From NCBI GenBank assembly GCA_964568145.1, contig CAZMOZ010000010.1:1-64000 (forward strand): 64,000 bases of DNA, in the 5' to 3' direction. The notes beneath the pieces were generated by a model. That model was not told where the DNA came from. It saw only the letters and a list, made by a program, of their open reading frames with translations, and did not search any database. A program made the translations under genes and the position numbers. Shown in pieces: positions 45,649 through 53,581 of the stretch. Each line of letters opens with the position of its first letter. Position 1 is the stretch's first letter. This DNA comes from DSVZ01 sp964568145 (GTDB lineage: Bacteria > Verrucomicrobiota > Verrucomicrobiia > Limisphaerales > J093).

Positions 45649-46662
45649 ATGGTACGACTCAAAGACATCGCCACCCGCGCCGGCACCACGGCCATGACCG
45701 TGTCCCGCGCCTTGCGCGGCACGAAGGACGTGTCGCCGGCGACCCGCGAGCGCATCCGCGCCCTGGCCGCGGAGATGGGGTACGTGCCGGACGTGTCCGC
45801 GCGCAGCCTGCGCACGCGCGCCTCCGGCCTGCTGGGCGTGCTCGTGCCCACGGTGGCCGACCCCATTCACGCGCGGATGCTCGTGGCCCTGGAAGAGCAC
45901 GCCCGCGCGGCCGGCTACGACCTCCTGCTGGGTCACACGCTCCGGCAACCCGAGATCGAGGAAGTCAGCATCCGGCGCTTGCTCAGCCGGCGGATCGAAG
46001 GGCTGTTCCTGCTGCCCGTCTATCGCCTGGCGCCCGTCGCGCCGGTGTACGAGGAACTGCGGCGGCGCGGCGCGCGGGTGGTGCTGCTGGCGCACCGCGC
46101 CCCGTTCTGCGAAGGCTTCCCGAACGTCGAGACCGACGACCTGGGCGGCAGCCTGGCGGTGACGCGACATCTGCTCGAACTGGGTCACCGGCGCATCGCG
46201 TTCTTCGCGGGGCCCACCACCGCGCCGGCCGCGCGCGAACGCCTTGAAGGCTACCGCCGCGCTTTGCGCGAGGCCGGCCTCGAGGTGGACGACCGGCTGA
46301 TCTTCGGCGCCGGCGCCGAGATCGAGGACGGCGCGAACACCGCCTTGCGCATGATCAACGAAGGCGTGCGCCCCACCGCCATCCAGGCCGTGAGCGACCT
46401 CGTGGCCATCGGGGCGGCCAACGTGCTACTCCACCAGGGCTGGCGCATCCCGGCCGACATTTCCGTGGCGGGCCACGGCAACATCCTCACCAGCGAACAT
46501 TACCGCGTGCCGTTGACCACCGTCCGCCAGCCCAAATACCGGCTGGGCGTGGCCGCCATGGAAATGATGCAGGCGCTGCTGCGCGGCGAGACGGTGGAGA
46601 ACCGCCGGCTGGCGGGCGACCTGGCCGTGCGCGAAAGCACCGCGCCGCCGCCCGCAGTCTGA
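45649..46662 (+). CDS. LacI-family transcriptional regulator
   Basis: This 337-residue repressor-type protein has an N-terminal helix-turn-helix (RLKDIATRAGTTAMTVSRALRG) with the hinge region (ARSLRTR), then a periplasmic-binding-protein-like effector domain: LGVLVPTVADPIHARML, GLFLLPV, VETDDLGGSLAVTRHLLELGHRRIAFFAG and ISVAGHGNI. The effector, likely a sugar, is unknown, and no sugar-catabolic gene is adjacent. It follows nadK by 28 bp but may have its own promoter. Confidence 0.92.
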   Translation: MVRLKDIATRAGTTAMTVSRALRGTKDVSPATRERIRALAAEMGYVPDVSARSLRTRASGLLGVLVPTVADPIHARMLVALEEHARAAGYDLLLGHTLRQPEIEEVSIRRLLSRRIEGLFLLPVYRLAPVAPVYEELRRRGARVVLLAHRAPFCEGFPNVETDDLGGSLAVTRHLLELGHRRIAFFAGPTTAPAARERLEGYRRALREAGLEVDDRLIFGAGAEIEDGANTALRMINEGVRPTAIQAVSDLVAIGAANVLLHQGWRIPADISVAGHGNILTSEHYRVPLTTVRQPKYRLGVAAMEMMQALLRGETVENRRLAGDLAVRESTAPPPAV

Positions 46663-46859
46663 GCGGACGCGACATTGAGAAACCACGAATGGACACCAAA
46701 GGACACGAATTCGTGGAATCGAAGTTCAGTTCCGGACGTCGCGGGCGAGGTTGAACGGTGGGTTGCGTGTCAACAGGCTCGGCGAACTCCAGACCGGCCG
46801 GAATTCGTGTGGATTCGTGTCCATTCGTGGCTTCACCAAATCCGCCCTGAGCCAGCCGG
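46663..46859. repeat. Inverted pair of CACGAAT...ATTCGTG interspersed repeats
   Basis: AACCACGAATGGACACCAAA plus GGACACGAATTCGTGG (46681-46716) is inverted relative to GAATTCGTGTGGATTCGTGT plus CCATTCGTGG (46801-46830). Such CCACGAATGGACAC units are scattered in many planctomycetal and verrucomicrobial genomes. The pair separates two convergent genes and could fold into a long stem acting as a terminator. Confidence 0.5.
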
Positions 46860-48656
46860 CTACTCGTAATCCACCTTGGAGCCGGCGCCGGCTTTCGGCG
46901 CGGCCTCGAGCAGGCCCGGCGGCGGGACGGCTTCCGCGCCCAGGCTGAGATAGGCCCAGATCGCCGCGATCTGCTTCTCGGTGTCGCCTGCCAGGATCGT
47001 CGGCACCGTGGCCTTGCCTTCGGGCCAGAAGCTTGGCATGCGCGTGCCGGGCCGCAGACCGGGCGGGTCGAGCAGGTAGCGTCGAAACCATCCCCATTCC
47101 AGCCGCCCGGCCATCCGCGTCATGTCCATCACCGACACGCCCAGCGACGGGTGTGGCCCGAAGCTGTGGCACTGGATGCAGCCGTAACCGCCCAGCCCCA
47201 CCAGCGCGCGCCCGGCCGCGGCGTCGCCAACCGCCGGCGGCACCGGCTCGGGCCAGGCGTCGGCGGCGCGGAAATCGGCGGTGAGGTGACCCACGTTGGC
47301 GGGGCCGAACTGCGGCATACGCATGGCCTGGTACGGCCGGACGGCCCCGCGGTTGGTCAGCACTTGATCCAGCCAGGCCGCGCGCAGCTTGCCGCCCACG
47401 CCGCTCAAGTGCGGCGGAATGCGGCCTTCGTCGCCCAGGTCGGCGTCGCTTAGCGAGGTGAAATAGTCGCTCCGCGCCGGGGAAGGCCCGCCCAGGCCGT
47501 CGCGCGAGTGGCAGGCGGTGCAGTTCAGGCCAGCCAGCGTGTGCGCCACGCGCTCGGCGGGCGTGGGTGGTTGCCGCAGTCGCGCCAGCTCGCGCAGCGT
47601 GGTCCGCAAGGCTTCCCGTTGCTTCGTGCTCAGCAGGTACCGCGGAGCCGGCGGCCGGGGAGTTTCGGCCAGACAGCCGGCTGCGGCCGCAACATCGAGC
47701 AGGTCCAGGGGCGGCGCGCTTAGACGGGAGGGCACGGCGGGGAGTCCATTGCCCAATTCGTGGCAGGCCGCGCAGCCGAGTTCGGCGAAACGCTCGCGGC
47801 CGCGTCGCGCCAACGCGCCGTTCACTTCAAACGCGGTTTCGACCGGCGCATTGGAAACGGCGTTGCCGGTGACATTGCCCAGGTACGCCGCGAGGACGCG
47901 GGCTTCGGCTTCGGTGAGGTTCAGCGACGGCATCCGCCCGCCGGGCCGCGCCGTCAGCGGGTCAGCCAGAAAGGCGGCCAGCGCGCCGGGACGGTACTTC
48001 GCGGCGAGGTCGGGCAGGGGCGTGGAGGTCTCCTGCAAACGCGCGAGCGTGTAGCGCAAGGCGTCCGGGTCCGTGGGCGCGCCGACGCTCTGGCTGAACA
48101 CGGCGGCTGCGGCTTCGAACGGCGCGTGACAGGCCACGCAACCGATCTGGTGGTACAGCGCGCGGCCTTGCTGCAAGACCAGCGCGCCCGCGGCCGGGGT
48201 GAATGGGGCGGCCGGGTTGGCCGGCGCCAGCGACGCCAGGTAATGCGTCAGCTCCTCGACGACGGCGGTGCGTTCCGCCTCGGCCAGCCCGCCCAGCACG
48301 TCCGGCATGGTGGTGCCGGGCTTGGTGGTCAGCGGGTCGCGGAGCCAGCCGCGCAGAAAGCCGGGGCGCAGGCGGGTCCCGGCCTGACCCAACAACGGCG
48401 CCGGCGGCGGGCGCAGCCGGGCCGCGACAGCGGGTTCGGCGGCATGACAGGCGGTGCAATGGAGTTCGGCCAGCAGGCGCTCGCCGGGGTCGAGATTGGC
48501 CAGGCCCAGTTCCAGCGCGGGGAAAACCGGCGGTCGCGGCGCGCCGGCTTCAAGCCCCAGGCTGCACGCCAGCGCGCAGCCAGCCGCCCACAGCCCGCCC
48601 CGCCGCGCGGCCCGCGGCCGCCGGTCTGGCCTGATTGGTCTGCCGGTGCGTTCCAT
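46860..48656 (-). CDS. Exported pentahaem cytochrome c
   Basis: This 598-residue protein starts at MERTGRPIRPDRRPRAARRG, with a hydrophobic signal (GLWAAGCALACSLGLEAG). Five CxxCH haem-attachment motifs are spread along the chain: CTACHAAE, CVACHAPF, CAACHELG, CTACHSRD and CIQCHSFG. Each is followed by a cytochrome-c-type helix carrying a candidate axial Met (for example RMPSLNLTE, RMPQFG, RMPSFW). It therefore resembles fused class I cytochrome domains as in planctomycetal and verrucomicrobial multihaem proteins. It would carry electrons in the periplasm; partners are unknown. It stands alone. Confidence 0.85.
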   Translation of the reverse strand: MERTGRPIRPDRRPRAARRGGLWAAGCALACSLGLEAGAPRPPVFPALELGLANLDPGERLLAELHCTACHAAEPAVAARLRPPPAPLLGQAGTRLRPGFLRGWLRDPLTTKPGTTMPDVLGGLAEAERTAVVEELTHYLASLAPANPAAPFTPAAGALVLQQGRALYHQIGCVACHAPFEAAAAVFSQSVGAPTDPDALRYTLARLQETSTPLPDLAAKYRPGALAAFLADPLTARPGGRMPSLNLTEAEARVLAAYLGNVTGNAVSNAPVETAFEVNGALARRGRERFAELGCAACHELGNGLPAVPSRLSAPPLDLLDVAAAAGCLAETPRPPAPRYLLSTKQREALRTTLRELARLRQPPTPAERVAHTLAGLNCTACHSRDGLGGPSPARSDYFTSLSDADLGDEGRIPPHLSGVGGKLRAAWLDQVLTNRGAVRPYQAMRMPQFGPANVGHLTADFRAADAWPEPVPPAVGDAAAGRALVGLGGYGCIQCHSFGPHPSLGVSVMDMTRMAGRLEWGWFRRYLLDPPGLRPGTRMPSFWPEGKATVPTILAGDTEKQIAAIWAYLSLGAEAVPPPGLLEAAPKAGAGSKVDYE

Positions 48657-48961
48657 GCCCCGCGCCGAATCTACGGAAACCCGACGCGCCTGCCACGGCA
48701 TTCCTTCAAACGAACAAAGGAGTTGAACGGGGAACGCGCGCGCCTCGCGTGCGGCTTTCCGCAGCCTGGCGGGAAGCCAGTTTGGAAAGCCGGTCCGGGC
48801 CACTGCCGGTTTCGACCTTGTTTTGGGTGCTGGACGCGAGGCGCGTCCAGTCACGCCCGGGGCGGGCGTGATCCCCAAACCAGCATTTTGGGCACAGACA
48901 GACCGCCGCGCCGCACTTGATGTTCGACAAGCCCGTGGACGGCGCCGACACTGTGCCCGTC
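48657..48961. other. Leader with a two-hairpin array upstream of the RidA gene
   Basis: No gene is apparent. CTGGACGCG/CGCGTCCAG (48830-48838 with 48842-48850) and TCACGCCCG/CGGGCGTGA (48851-48859 with 48863-48871) are back-to-back perfect 9-bp stems, enclosed by GTGCTGG and CCAGCAT with nearby TTTTGGG on both sides (48821-48892). It is another modular hairpin arrangement, distinct from the A-G family. It could be a terminator, a small RNA structure or a repeat. Confidence 0.45.
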
Positions 48962-49345
48962 ATGTCCTGCAAGACCATCATCCGTCCGGCCGGCGCGCCG
49001 GCACCGGTTGGGCCGTACAATCACGCGGTGCGCGTCGGCGACCTGCTCTTTTGCGCGGGCCAGATCCCGCTCGACCCCGCCACCGGACAACTCGTGGAGG
49101 ACGACATCCGGGCCCAGACCGAGCGCGTGTTGCTCAACGTCAAGGCCATTCTCGACGCCGAAAAGCTGACCTTTGCCCACGTGGTCAAAACCACCGTGTT
49201 TCTGGTGGACCTGGCCGACTTCGGCGCGATGAACGAGGTCTATGGCCGGTTCTTCACCGCCGATTTCCCGGCCCGCTCGACGATCCAGGTGGCGGCGCTG
49301 CCGCGCGGGGCGCGGGTCGAGATCGAGGTGGTCGCGCATTCTTGA
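48962..49345 (+). CDS. ridA: RidA-family enamine/imine deaminase
   Basis: This 127-residue protein matches the RidA (YjgF/YER057c) family, which hydrolyses reactive 2-aminoacrylate and related imines. KTIIRPAGAPAPVGPYNHAVRVGDLLFCAGQIPLDP, then the signature FPARSTIQVAALPRGARVEIEVVAHS with the substrate-binding Arg in PARST. The start at 48962 gives the common length; an upstream ATG at 48917 adds 15 residues. Cytoplasmic trimer expected. It stands alone between a repeat-rich leader and the quality-control cluster. Confidence 0.93.
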   Translation: MSCKTIIRPAGAPAPVGPYNHAVRVGDLLFCAGQIPLDPATGQLVEDDIRAQTERVLLNVKAILDAEKLTFAHVVKTTVFLVDLADFGAMNEVYGRFFTADFPARSTIQVAALPRGARVEIEVVAHS

Positions 49346-49541
49346 GCGCGAGGCCTGGAATTGGCCGGCCGCAGGCTGGTCGGAGAGAATGCCGGGCTCG
49401 ACGGAGTCTCGCCCCACCGGTATGGGGTCTCGGGTCTGGTTTGCATGCCTGCCGGCCTTACCGGGAAGCACAGCCACCCGCGCAGCGCCGACAGGCTCTT
49501 GATCGTTTCCAGTTCGAGGCCATCTTGGAGCAGTCACGATT
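49346..49541. repeat. Spacer with the GGAGTCTCGCCCCA repeat
   Basis: GGGCTCGACGGAGTCTCGCC, then CCACCGG (49393-49419), shares ACGGAGTCTCGCCCCA with 2769 and 2990. Between RidA and the cluster that follows. No promoter recognised. Confidence 0.35.
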
Positions 49542-50456
49542 ATGACTCAGTCACTCTTCGACAGCCCGCTGGCCGCGCTCGCGGTGTACGAGCCGGGCCC
49601 GGAGCTGCTCCATTCGATCGAGGCCGCCGCCCGGATGACCCAGGTGCCGCGCCGCCTGATCGCGCTGTATTGCCGGCACGGTCTGGTGGCGCCGGTGATG
49701 GATCCCGAGGCCAGCGGCTGGTTTTTCAACGACGACGGCATTCGCGCCTTGCGGCGCATCGAACATCTGCGCTTGATGTGCGGGATGAATTTCACGGCCA
49801 TCTGCCTCATTTGGGAATTGCTGGACGAGGTGGAGCGGCTGCAACAGGAACTGCGTTTCCTGCGGCGCGATGAACGCTGCCCGCCCGCCCGCCAAAGCGG
49901 CGGTCCGCTGGTTTTTGCCTCTCCCAACCCGCCGGGCCCCGGCCCGGCGCAACCCCCGGACATTCCCGGTTTTATGACACCCAAACTGCTCATTGTCACC
50001 GACCTCGGCTCCCTCAAGGCCTATGAACTGGGCACCAGCCCCCGCGGCACGCCCCGGCTGGAGTTGCTCGAGGTAATCGTGCTCGCCGACGCCCACCAAC
50101 GGGTGGTGGACAAGGTCACGGACCTTTCCGGCCGCCGCGCCGCCACCGCCGTGGGGAGCTGGGGCGCGCCGCTCAGTGATGCCCACAACCTGAAGCTCGA
50201 AACCAAACGCCGGCTCACCAAGCAAATCTCCCAGCACATCCGCCGCCTGGTCCAGCAACACACGGACGGCGGGGTCTGGCTGGCCGCGCACAAGGGGATC
50301 AACCGCCTCATCTGCGACTCCCTGCCCGCGCCGGTGCGCGACCAGATCGAGCTCAACTTCACCCGCGATCTGGTCAACGCGGACAAGTCCGAACTGCTGG
50401 CCACGTTTGGCCCGTTGCTGACCTCGGCCAAACCGCAGCCGCGCCCGCGCCGCTGA
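49542..50456 (+). CDS. Fusion of a CbpM/MerR-like domain and a host-attachment-like domain
   Basis: This 304-residue protein has two parts. Residues ~22-110 resemble the chaperone modulator CbpM/MerR HTH group (LIALYCRHGLVAPVMDPEASGWFFNDDGIRALRRIEHLRLMCGMNFTAICLIWELLDEVERL). After a Pro/Gly linker, residues ~145-304 resemble host-attachment (Host_attach) proteins: LLIVTDLGSLKAYEL, DKVTDLSGR, GGVWLAAHKGINRLICDSLP, IELNFTRDLVNADKSELL. An ATG at 49974 at the junction could also start a separate product. CbpM normally binds the J-protein CbpA, and a DnaJ-type gene lies downstream, so it may modulate that chaperone; the second domain's role is unknown. Confidence 0.75.
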   Translation: MTQSLFDSPLAALAVYEPGPELLHSIEAAARMTQVPRRLIALYCRHGLVAPVMDPEASGWFFNDDGIRALRRIEHLRLMCGMNFTAICLIWELLDEVERLQQELRFLRRDERCPPARQSGGPLVFASPNPPGPGPAQPPDIPGFMTPKLLIVTDLGSLKAYELGTSPRGTPRLELLEVIVLADAHQRVVDKVTDLSGRRAATAVGSWGAPLSDAHNLKLETKRRLTKQISQHIRRLVQQHTDGGVWLAAHKGINRLICDSLPAPVRDQIELNFTRDLVNADKSELLATFGPLLTSAKPQPRPRR

Positions 50457-50477
50457 CCTCGAACCCCGCGAACCTCC

Positions 50478-51599
50478 ATGCGCTGGTCCATCAAAATCGC
50501 CCGCGTGGCCGGCATCGAAGTCCGGCTGCACGTCACCTTCCTGCTGTTCCTGGCCTGGATCGGGTTCAGCTACTACCAGGTGGGCGGCGCCCCGGCCGCC
50601 ACCGAGGGCGTGCTGTTCATCCTGGCCATCTTCGGCTGTGTGCTGCTGCACGAGTTCGGCCACGCGCTGGCCGCGCGCGGTTTCGGCATCCGCACGCCGG
50701 ACATCACCCTCCTGCCCATCGGCGGGGTGGCGCGGCTGCAGCGGATGCCTGACAAGCCCTGGCAGGAGCTGGTCGTGGCCGTGGCCGGGCCGCTGGTGAA
50801 CGTGGTCATCGCCGCGGTGCTCTTCGCGGTGCTGGGTCAGGACATGGCGTGGGACCATCTCGAGCGGCTCAACCAGCCGGGCGCGGCCATGCTGGCCAAG
50901 CTCGCCTCGGTGAACGTCATGCTGGTGTTGTTCAACCTGATCCCGGCGTTTCCGATGGACGGCGGGCGGGTGCTGCGCGCACTGCTGGCCATGGTGCTGC
51001 CGTACAGCCGCGCCACACACATCGCGGCCGGGATCGGCCAGGGCCTGGCGTTTGTGTTCGGCTTCGTGGGCCTGTTCACAAACCCGCTGCTGATCTTCAT
51101 CGCCTTCTTCATCTTCCTGGGCGCGCAGGCGGAGGCCTCCCTCGCACACTTGAAGGACATCAGCACGGGCGTGCCGGTGTCCGAGGCGATGATGACCCAT
51201 CTGGTGCGCCTGCCGCCCCAGGCCACGCTGGACGACGCGGTGGAAGCCCTGCTGCGCACCGCCCAGCACGAGTTCCCGGTGGTGGACGACGCCGAGCGCG
51301 TGCTGGGCGTGCTGACCCGCGACGACATGATCGCCGCCTTGAAGCGCCACGGACCGCGCGCGCCGGTGGTGGAGTTCATGCGGCGCGACCTGCCGGTGGT
51401 GTCGGCCTACGATCCGTTCGAGGAGGCCTTTCGCGAAATGCAGCAGTGCGGCTGCCCGGCGCTGCCGGTGGTGGACCGCGCGGGGCGGTTCGCCGGGCTC
51501 ATCACGCCCGAGAACGTGGGCGAGATGATGCTGGTGCGCTCGCTGCGGCCCGCCGGCAACCGCCCGGCGTGGCGGCGCCTGGATACGGTGGGCACGTAA
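50478..51599 (+). CDS. Site-2 protease (M50) with CBS domains
   Basis: This 373-residue membrane metalloprotease cuts substrates within the membrane. HEFGH (His58, Glu59, His62) is in an early helix, and NLIPAFPMDGGRVLRALL supplies the third zinc ligand (Asp). After several helices, two CBS domains follow (PVSEAMMTHLVRLPPQATLDDAVEALL and PVVEFMRRDLPVVSAYDPFEEAF), likely binding nucleotides to control activity. It lies 21 bp after the fusion gene and 33 bp before dnaJ-type gene, hence a probable operon. Its substrate (perhaps an anti-sigma factor) is not visible. Confidence 0.92.
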   Translation: MRWSIKIARVAGIEVRLHVTFLLFLAWIGFSYYQVGGAPAATEGVLFILAIFGCVLLHEFGHALAARGFGIRTPDITLLPIGGVARLQRMPDKPWQELVVAVAGPLVNVVIAAVLFAVLGQDMAWDHLERLNQPGAAMLAKLASVNVMLVLFNLIPAFPMDGGRVLRALLAMVLPYSRATHIAAGIGQGLAFVFGFVGLFTNPLLIFIAFFIFLGAQAEASLAHLKDISTGVPVSEAMMTHLVRLPPQATLDDAVEALLRTAQHEFPVVDDAERVLGVLTRDDMIAALKRHGPRAPVVEFMRRDLPVVSAYDPFEEAFREMQQCGCPALPVVDRAGRFAGLITPENVGEMMLVRSLRPAGNRPAWRRLDTVGT

Positions 51600-51632
51600 C
51601 GCACAGCAGCCTCTCAGCCGCGGTCACCCGCC

Positions 51633-52628
51633 ATGCCGGTGGAGTTCAAAGATTATTACGCCATCCTCGGCGTCCCACGCGACGCCAGCGACGAGGAGAT
51701 CAAGAAGGCCTTTCGCAGGCTGGCCCGCCAGTACCACCCCGACGTCGCCCGCGACAAGAAGCTGGCCGAGGAGAAGTTCAAGGAGATCAACGAGGCATAC
51801 GAGGTGCTCGGCGACCCGGACAAGCGCAGGAAGTACGACACGCTCGGCGCGAACTGGCAGGCCGGCGCGGAATTCGAGCCGCCGCCCGGCTGGCGGGGGC
51901 GCGCCTGGGAGGCGCCCGGCGATGGCCGGGCCCACGAGTTCCGTTTCGGCGGCACGGGGTTCAGCGATTTCTTCGAGCAATTCTTCGGCAGCGGCGGGAG
52001 CTGGAACGGGCTGGGCGAGATGTTCGAGCGGACCCGCGGCGGTGGTCCGGCGACGGGCGGACCGGCCCAACGCGGCGAGGACATCGAAGGCGACCTGCTC
52101 GTCACGCTCGAGGAGGCCTTTCGCGGGTCCGTGCGCACGGTCTCGTTGCAACGGGTGGACCCGCGCACCGGTCGGACGGCGACGGACTCGTTCAAGGTGC
52201 GCATCCCACCTGGCGTGCAGGACGGCCAGAACATCCGCGTGCCCGGCAAGGGCGCGGAAGGCGCGGGCGGCGCGCCGCCGGGCGACCTCTTCCTGCGGGT
52301 GCGGCTGGCGGCGCATCCGGACTTCCGGCCGCGCGGCGCGGATTTGTATCACGACCTCGCGCTCGCGCCCTGGGAGGCGGTGCTGGGCACCACCGTCAAC
52401 GTGCCCACGCTGGACGGCTCGGTGACGCTGCGCATCCCGGCCGGCACGAACAACGGCCGGCAGCTCCGGGTGCGGGGTCGCGGCCTGCCGCGCGGCGCGA
52501 CCGGCGAACGTGGCGACCTGTACGTGGTGGCGAACATCGAGCTGCCCCCGCAGTTGACCGCCGAGGAACGGGAGTTGTGGGCGAAGCTCAGCCGGACCTC
52601 GCGATTCAATCCCCGGCAGAATCCATGA
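51633..52628 (+). CDS. DnaJ/CbpA-type J-domain co-chaperone
   Basis: This 331-residue co-chaperone activates Hsp70 (DnaK). J domain: DYYAILGVPRDASDEEIKKAFRRLARQYHPDVARDKK (HPD at residues 35-37), a Gly/Phe-rich linker (FGGTGFSDFFEQFFGSGGSW), then two beta-rich substrate-binding domains (RIPPGVQDGQNIRVPGKG, VNVPTLDGSVTLRIPAGTNNGRQLRVRGRGLP). No cysteine zinc finger exists, so it is of the CbpA (type II) class rather than DnaJ. The upstream fusion with a CbpM-like domain supports this. Confidence 0.92.
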   Translation: MPVEFKDYYAILGVPRDASDEEIKKAFRRLARQYHPDVARDKKLAEEKFKEINEAYEVLGDPDKRRKYDTLGANWQAGAEFEPPPGWRGRAWEAPGDGRAHEFRFGGTGFSDFFEQFFGSGGSWNGLGEMFERTRGGGPATGGPAQRGEDIEGDLLVTLEEAFRGSVRTVSLQRVDPRTGRTATDSFKVRIPPGVQDGQNIRVPGKGAEGAGGAPPGDLFLRVRLAAHPDFRPRGADLYHDLALAPWEAVLGTTVNVPTLDGSVTLRIPAGTNNGRQLRVRGRGLPRGATGERGDLYVVANIELPPQLTAEERELWAKLSRTSRFNPRQNP

Positions 52629-52660
52629 GCGCGGGCGCGGTTCAAAGGCGAAGCGATGCG

Positions 52661-52735
52661 GCGCGGTCGTCCGTACCACCAGCGCGGGCGGGGGCGCCCA
52701 CGCCACTGGCCCGGGCAGGTCGCCCGGGCCACTAA
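52661..52735 (+). repeat. Hairpin modules between the J-protein and rhomboid genes
   Basis: GCGGGCGGGGGCGCCCACGC, then CAC, and GGCCCGGGCAGGTCGCCCGG, then GCCAC, are two members of the scattered GGGC...GCCC hairpin family followed by GCCAC. They may cause partial termination between the two genes. Confidence 0.4.
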
Positions 52736-52775
52736 CGTGGCCGCGCACGCCAGCGTGACGTTTAGCAATTGAGCG

Positions 52776-53489
52776 ATGCTCCCCCTGCGTGACGACATCC
52801 CCAGCCAGCGGCTCCCCGTGGTTACGCTGACCTTGATCGCCCTGAACGGGCTGGCGTTTTACTGGGAGCTGGGCCTGGGCCCGCGCCTGGCGGACGCCTT
52901 GCTGCTGTTCGGCCTCGTGCCGGCGCGCTACACGGTGGGCGAGGTGGCGGCCTTGTTCACCGTGGGCGAGCAGGCGCTGCCGTTTCTGACCTCGATGTTC
53001 CTGCACGGCGGCTGGACGCACCTGCTGGGCAACTTGTGGACGCTCTGGATTTTCGGCGACAACGTCGAGGACCGCCTGGGTCGCGCGCGGTTCCTAGCCT
53101 TTTACCTGCTGGGCGGCGTGGCGGCGGCGCTGCTGCACATCTACACCAATCCGGGCTCGACCGTGCCCACCATCGGGGCCAGCGGCGCCATCGCGGCGGT
53201 CATGGGCAGTTACTTCCGGCTGTATCCCCGCGCGCGGATAATGATGATGATTCCGCCGTTCTTCCTCGGACCCTACTTCGTGGTGCCGGCGGTCATGTTT
53301 CTGGGCTGGTGGTTCATCCTGCAATTCTTCAACGGCACCCTCACCCTGCTCGCGTCGCCCGGCGCCGCGGGCGGCATCGCTTGGTGGGCGCACATCGGCG
53401 GGTTTGTGTTCGGTGCGCTGTTGTGCAGCGTGGTGAAGGTGAAGCGCTTTTACCGCCGCCAGTACGAAGACGACGAGCCGTCGTGGTGA
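52776..53489 (+). CDS. Rhomboid intramembrane serine protease
   Basis: This 237-residue protein has six hydrophobic helices. The catalytic dyad is visible: GASGAIAAVMG (Ser136) and AHIGGFVFG (His206). HGGWTHLLGNLWTLWIFGDNVED is the conserved helix-2 region. A hydrophilic C-terminal tail (KRFYRRQYEDDEPSW) faces the cytoplasm. It is 147 bp after the J-protein gene; the gap holds hairpin modules. It ends in a strong hairpin shared with the convergent gene. Substrate is unknown. Confidence 0.93.
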   Translation: MLPLRDDIPSQRLPVVTLTLIALNGLAFYWELGLGPRLADALLLFGLVPARYTVGEVAALFTVGEQALPFLTSMFLHGGWTHLLGNLWTLWIFGDNVEDRLGRARFLAFYLLGGVAAALLHIYTNPGSTVPTIGASGAIAAVMGSYFRLYPRARIMMMIPPFFLGPYFVVPAVMFLGWWFILQFFNGTLTLLASPGAAGGIAWWAHIGGFVFGALLCSVVKVKRFYRRQYEDDEPSW

Positions 53490-53502
53490 GCGGCAAATGA
53501 AA

Positions 53503-53534
53503 TACGCCAGCCCGGCGTCGCACGGGCTGGCGTA
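53503..53534 (+). terminator. Shared bidirectional hairpin terminator
   Basis: A 12-bp stem, TACGCCAGCCCG pairing with CGGGCTGGCGTA, and an 8-base loop GCGTCGCA lie 13 bases after the rhomboid stop. The convergent oxidoreductase gene ends 48 bases further on. No U-tract is visible on either side, but the stem strength and the convergent position favour a terminator. Confidence 0.55.
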
Positions 53535-53581
53535 AGCGACGTGTGAATTCTGGCGGCCGCCAAGCCGCGCCGCCAGGCCGG

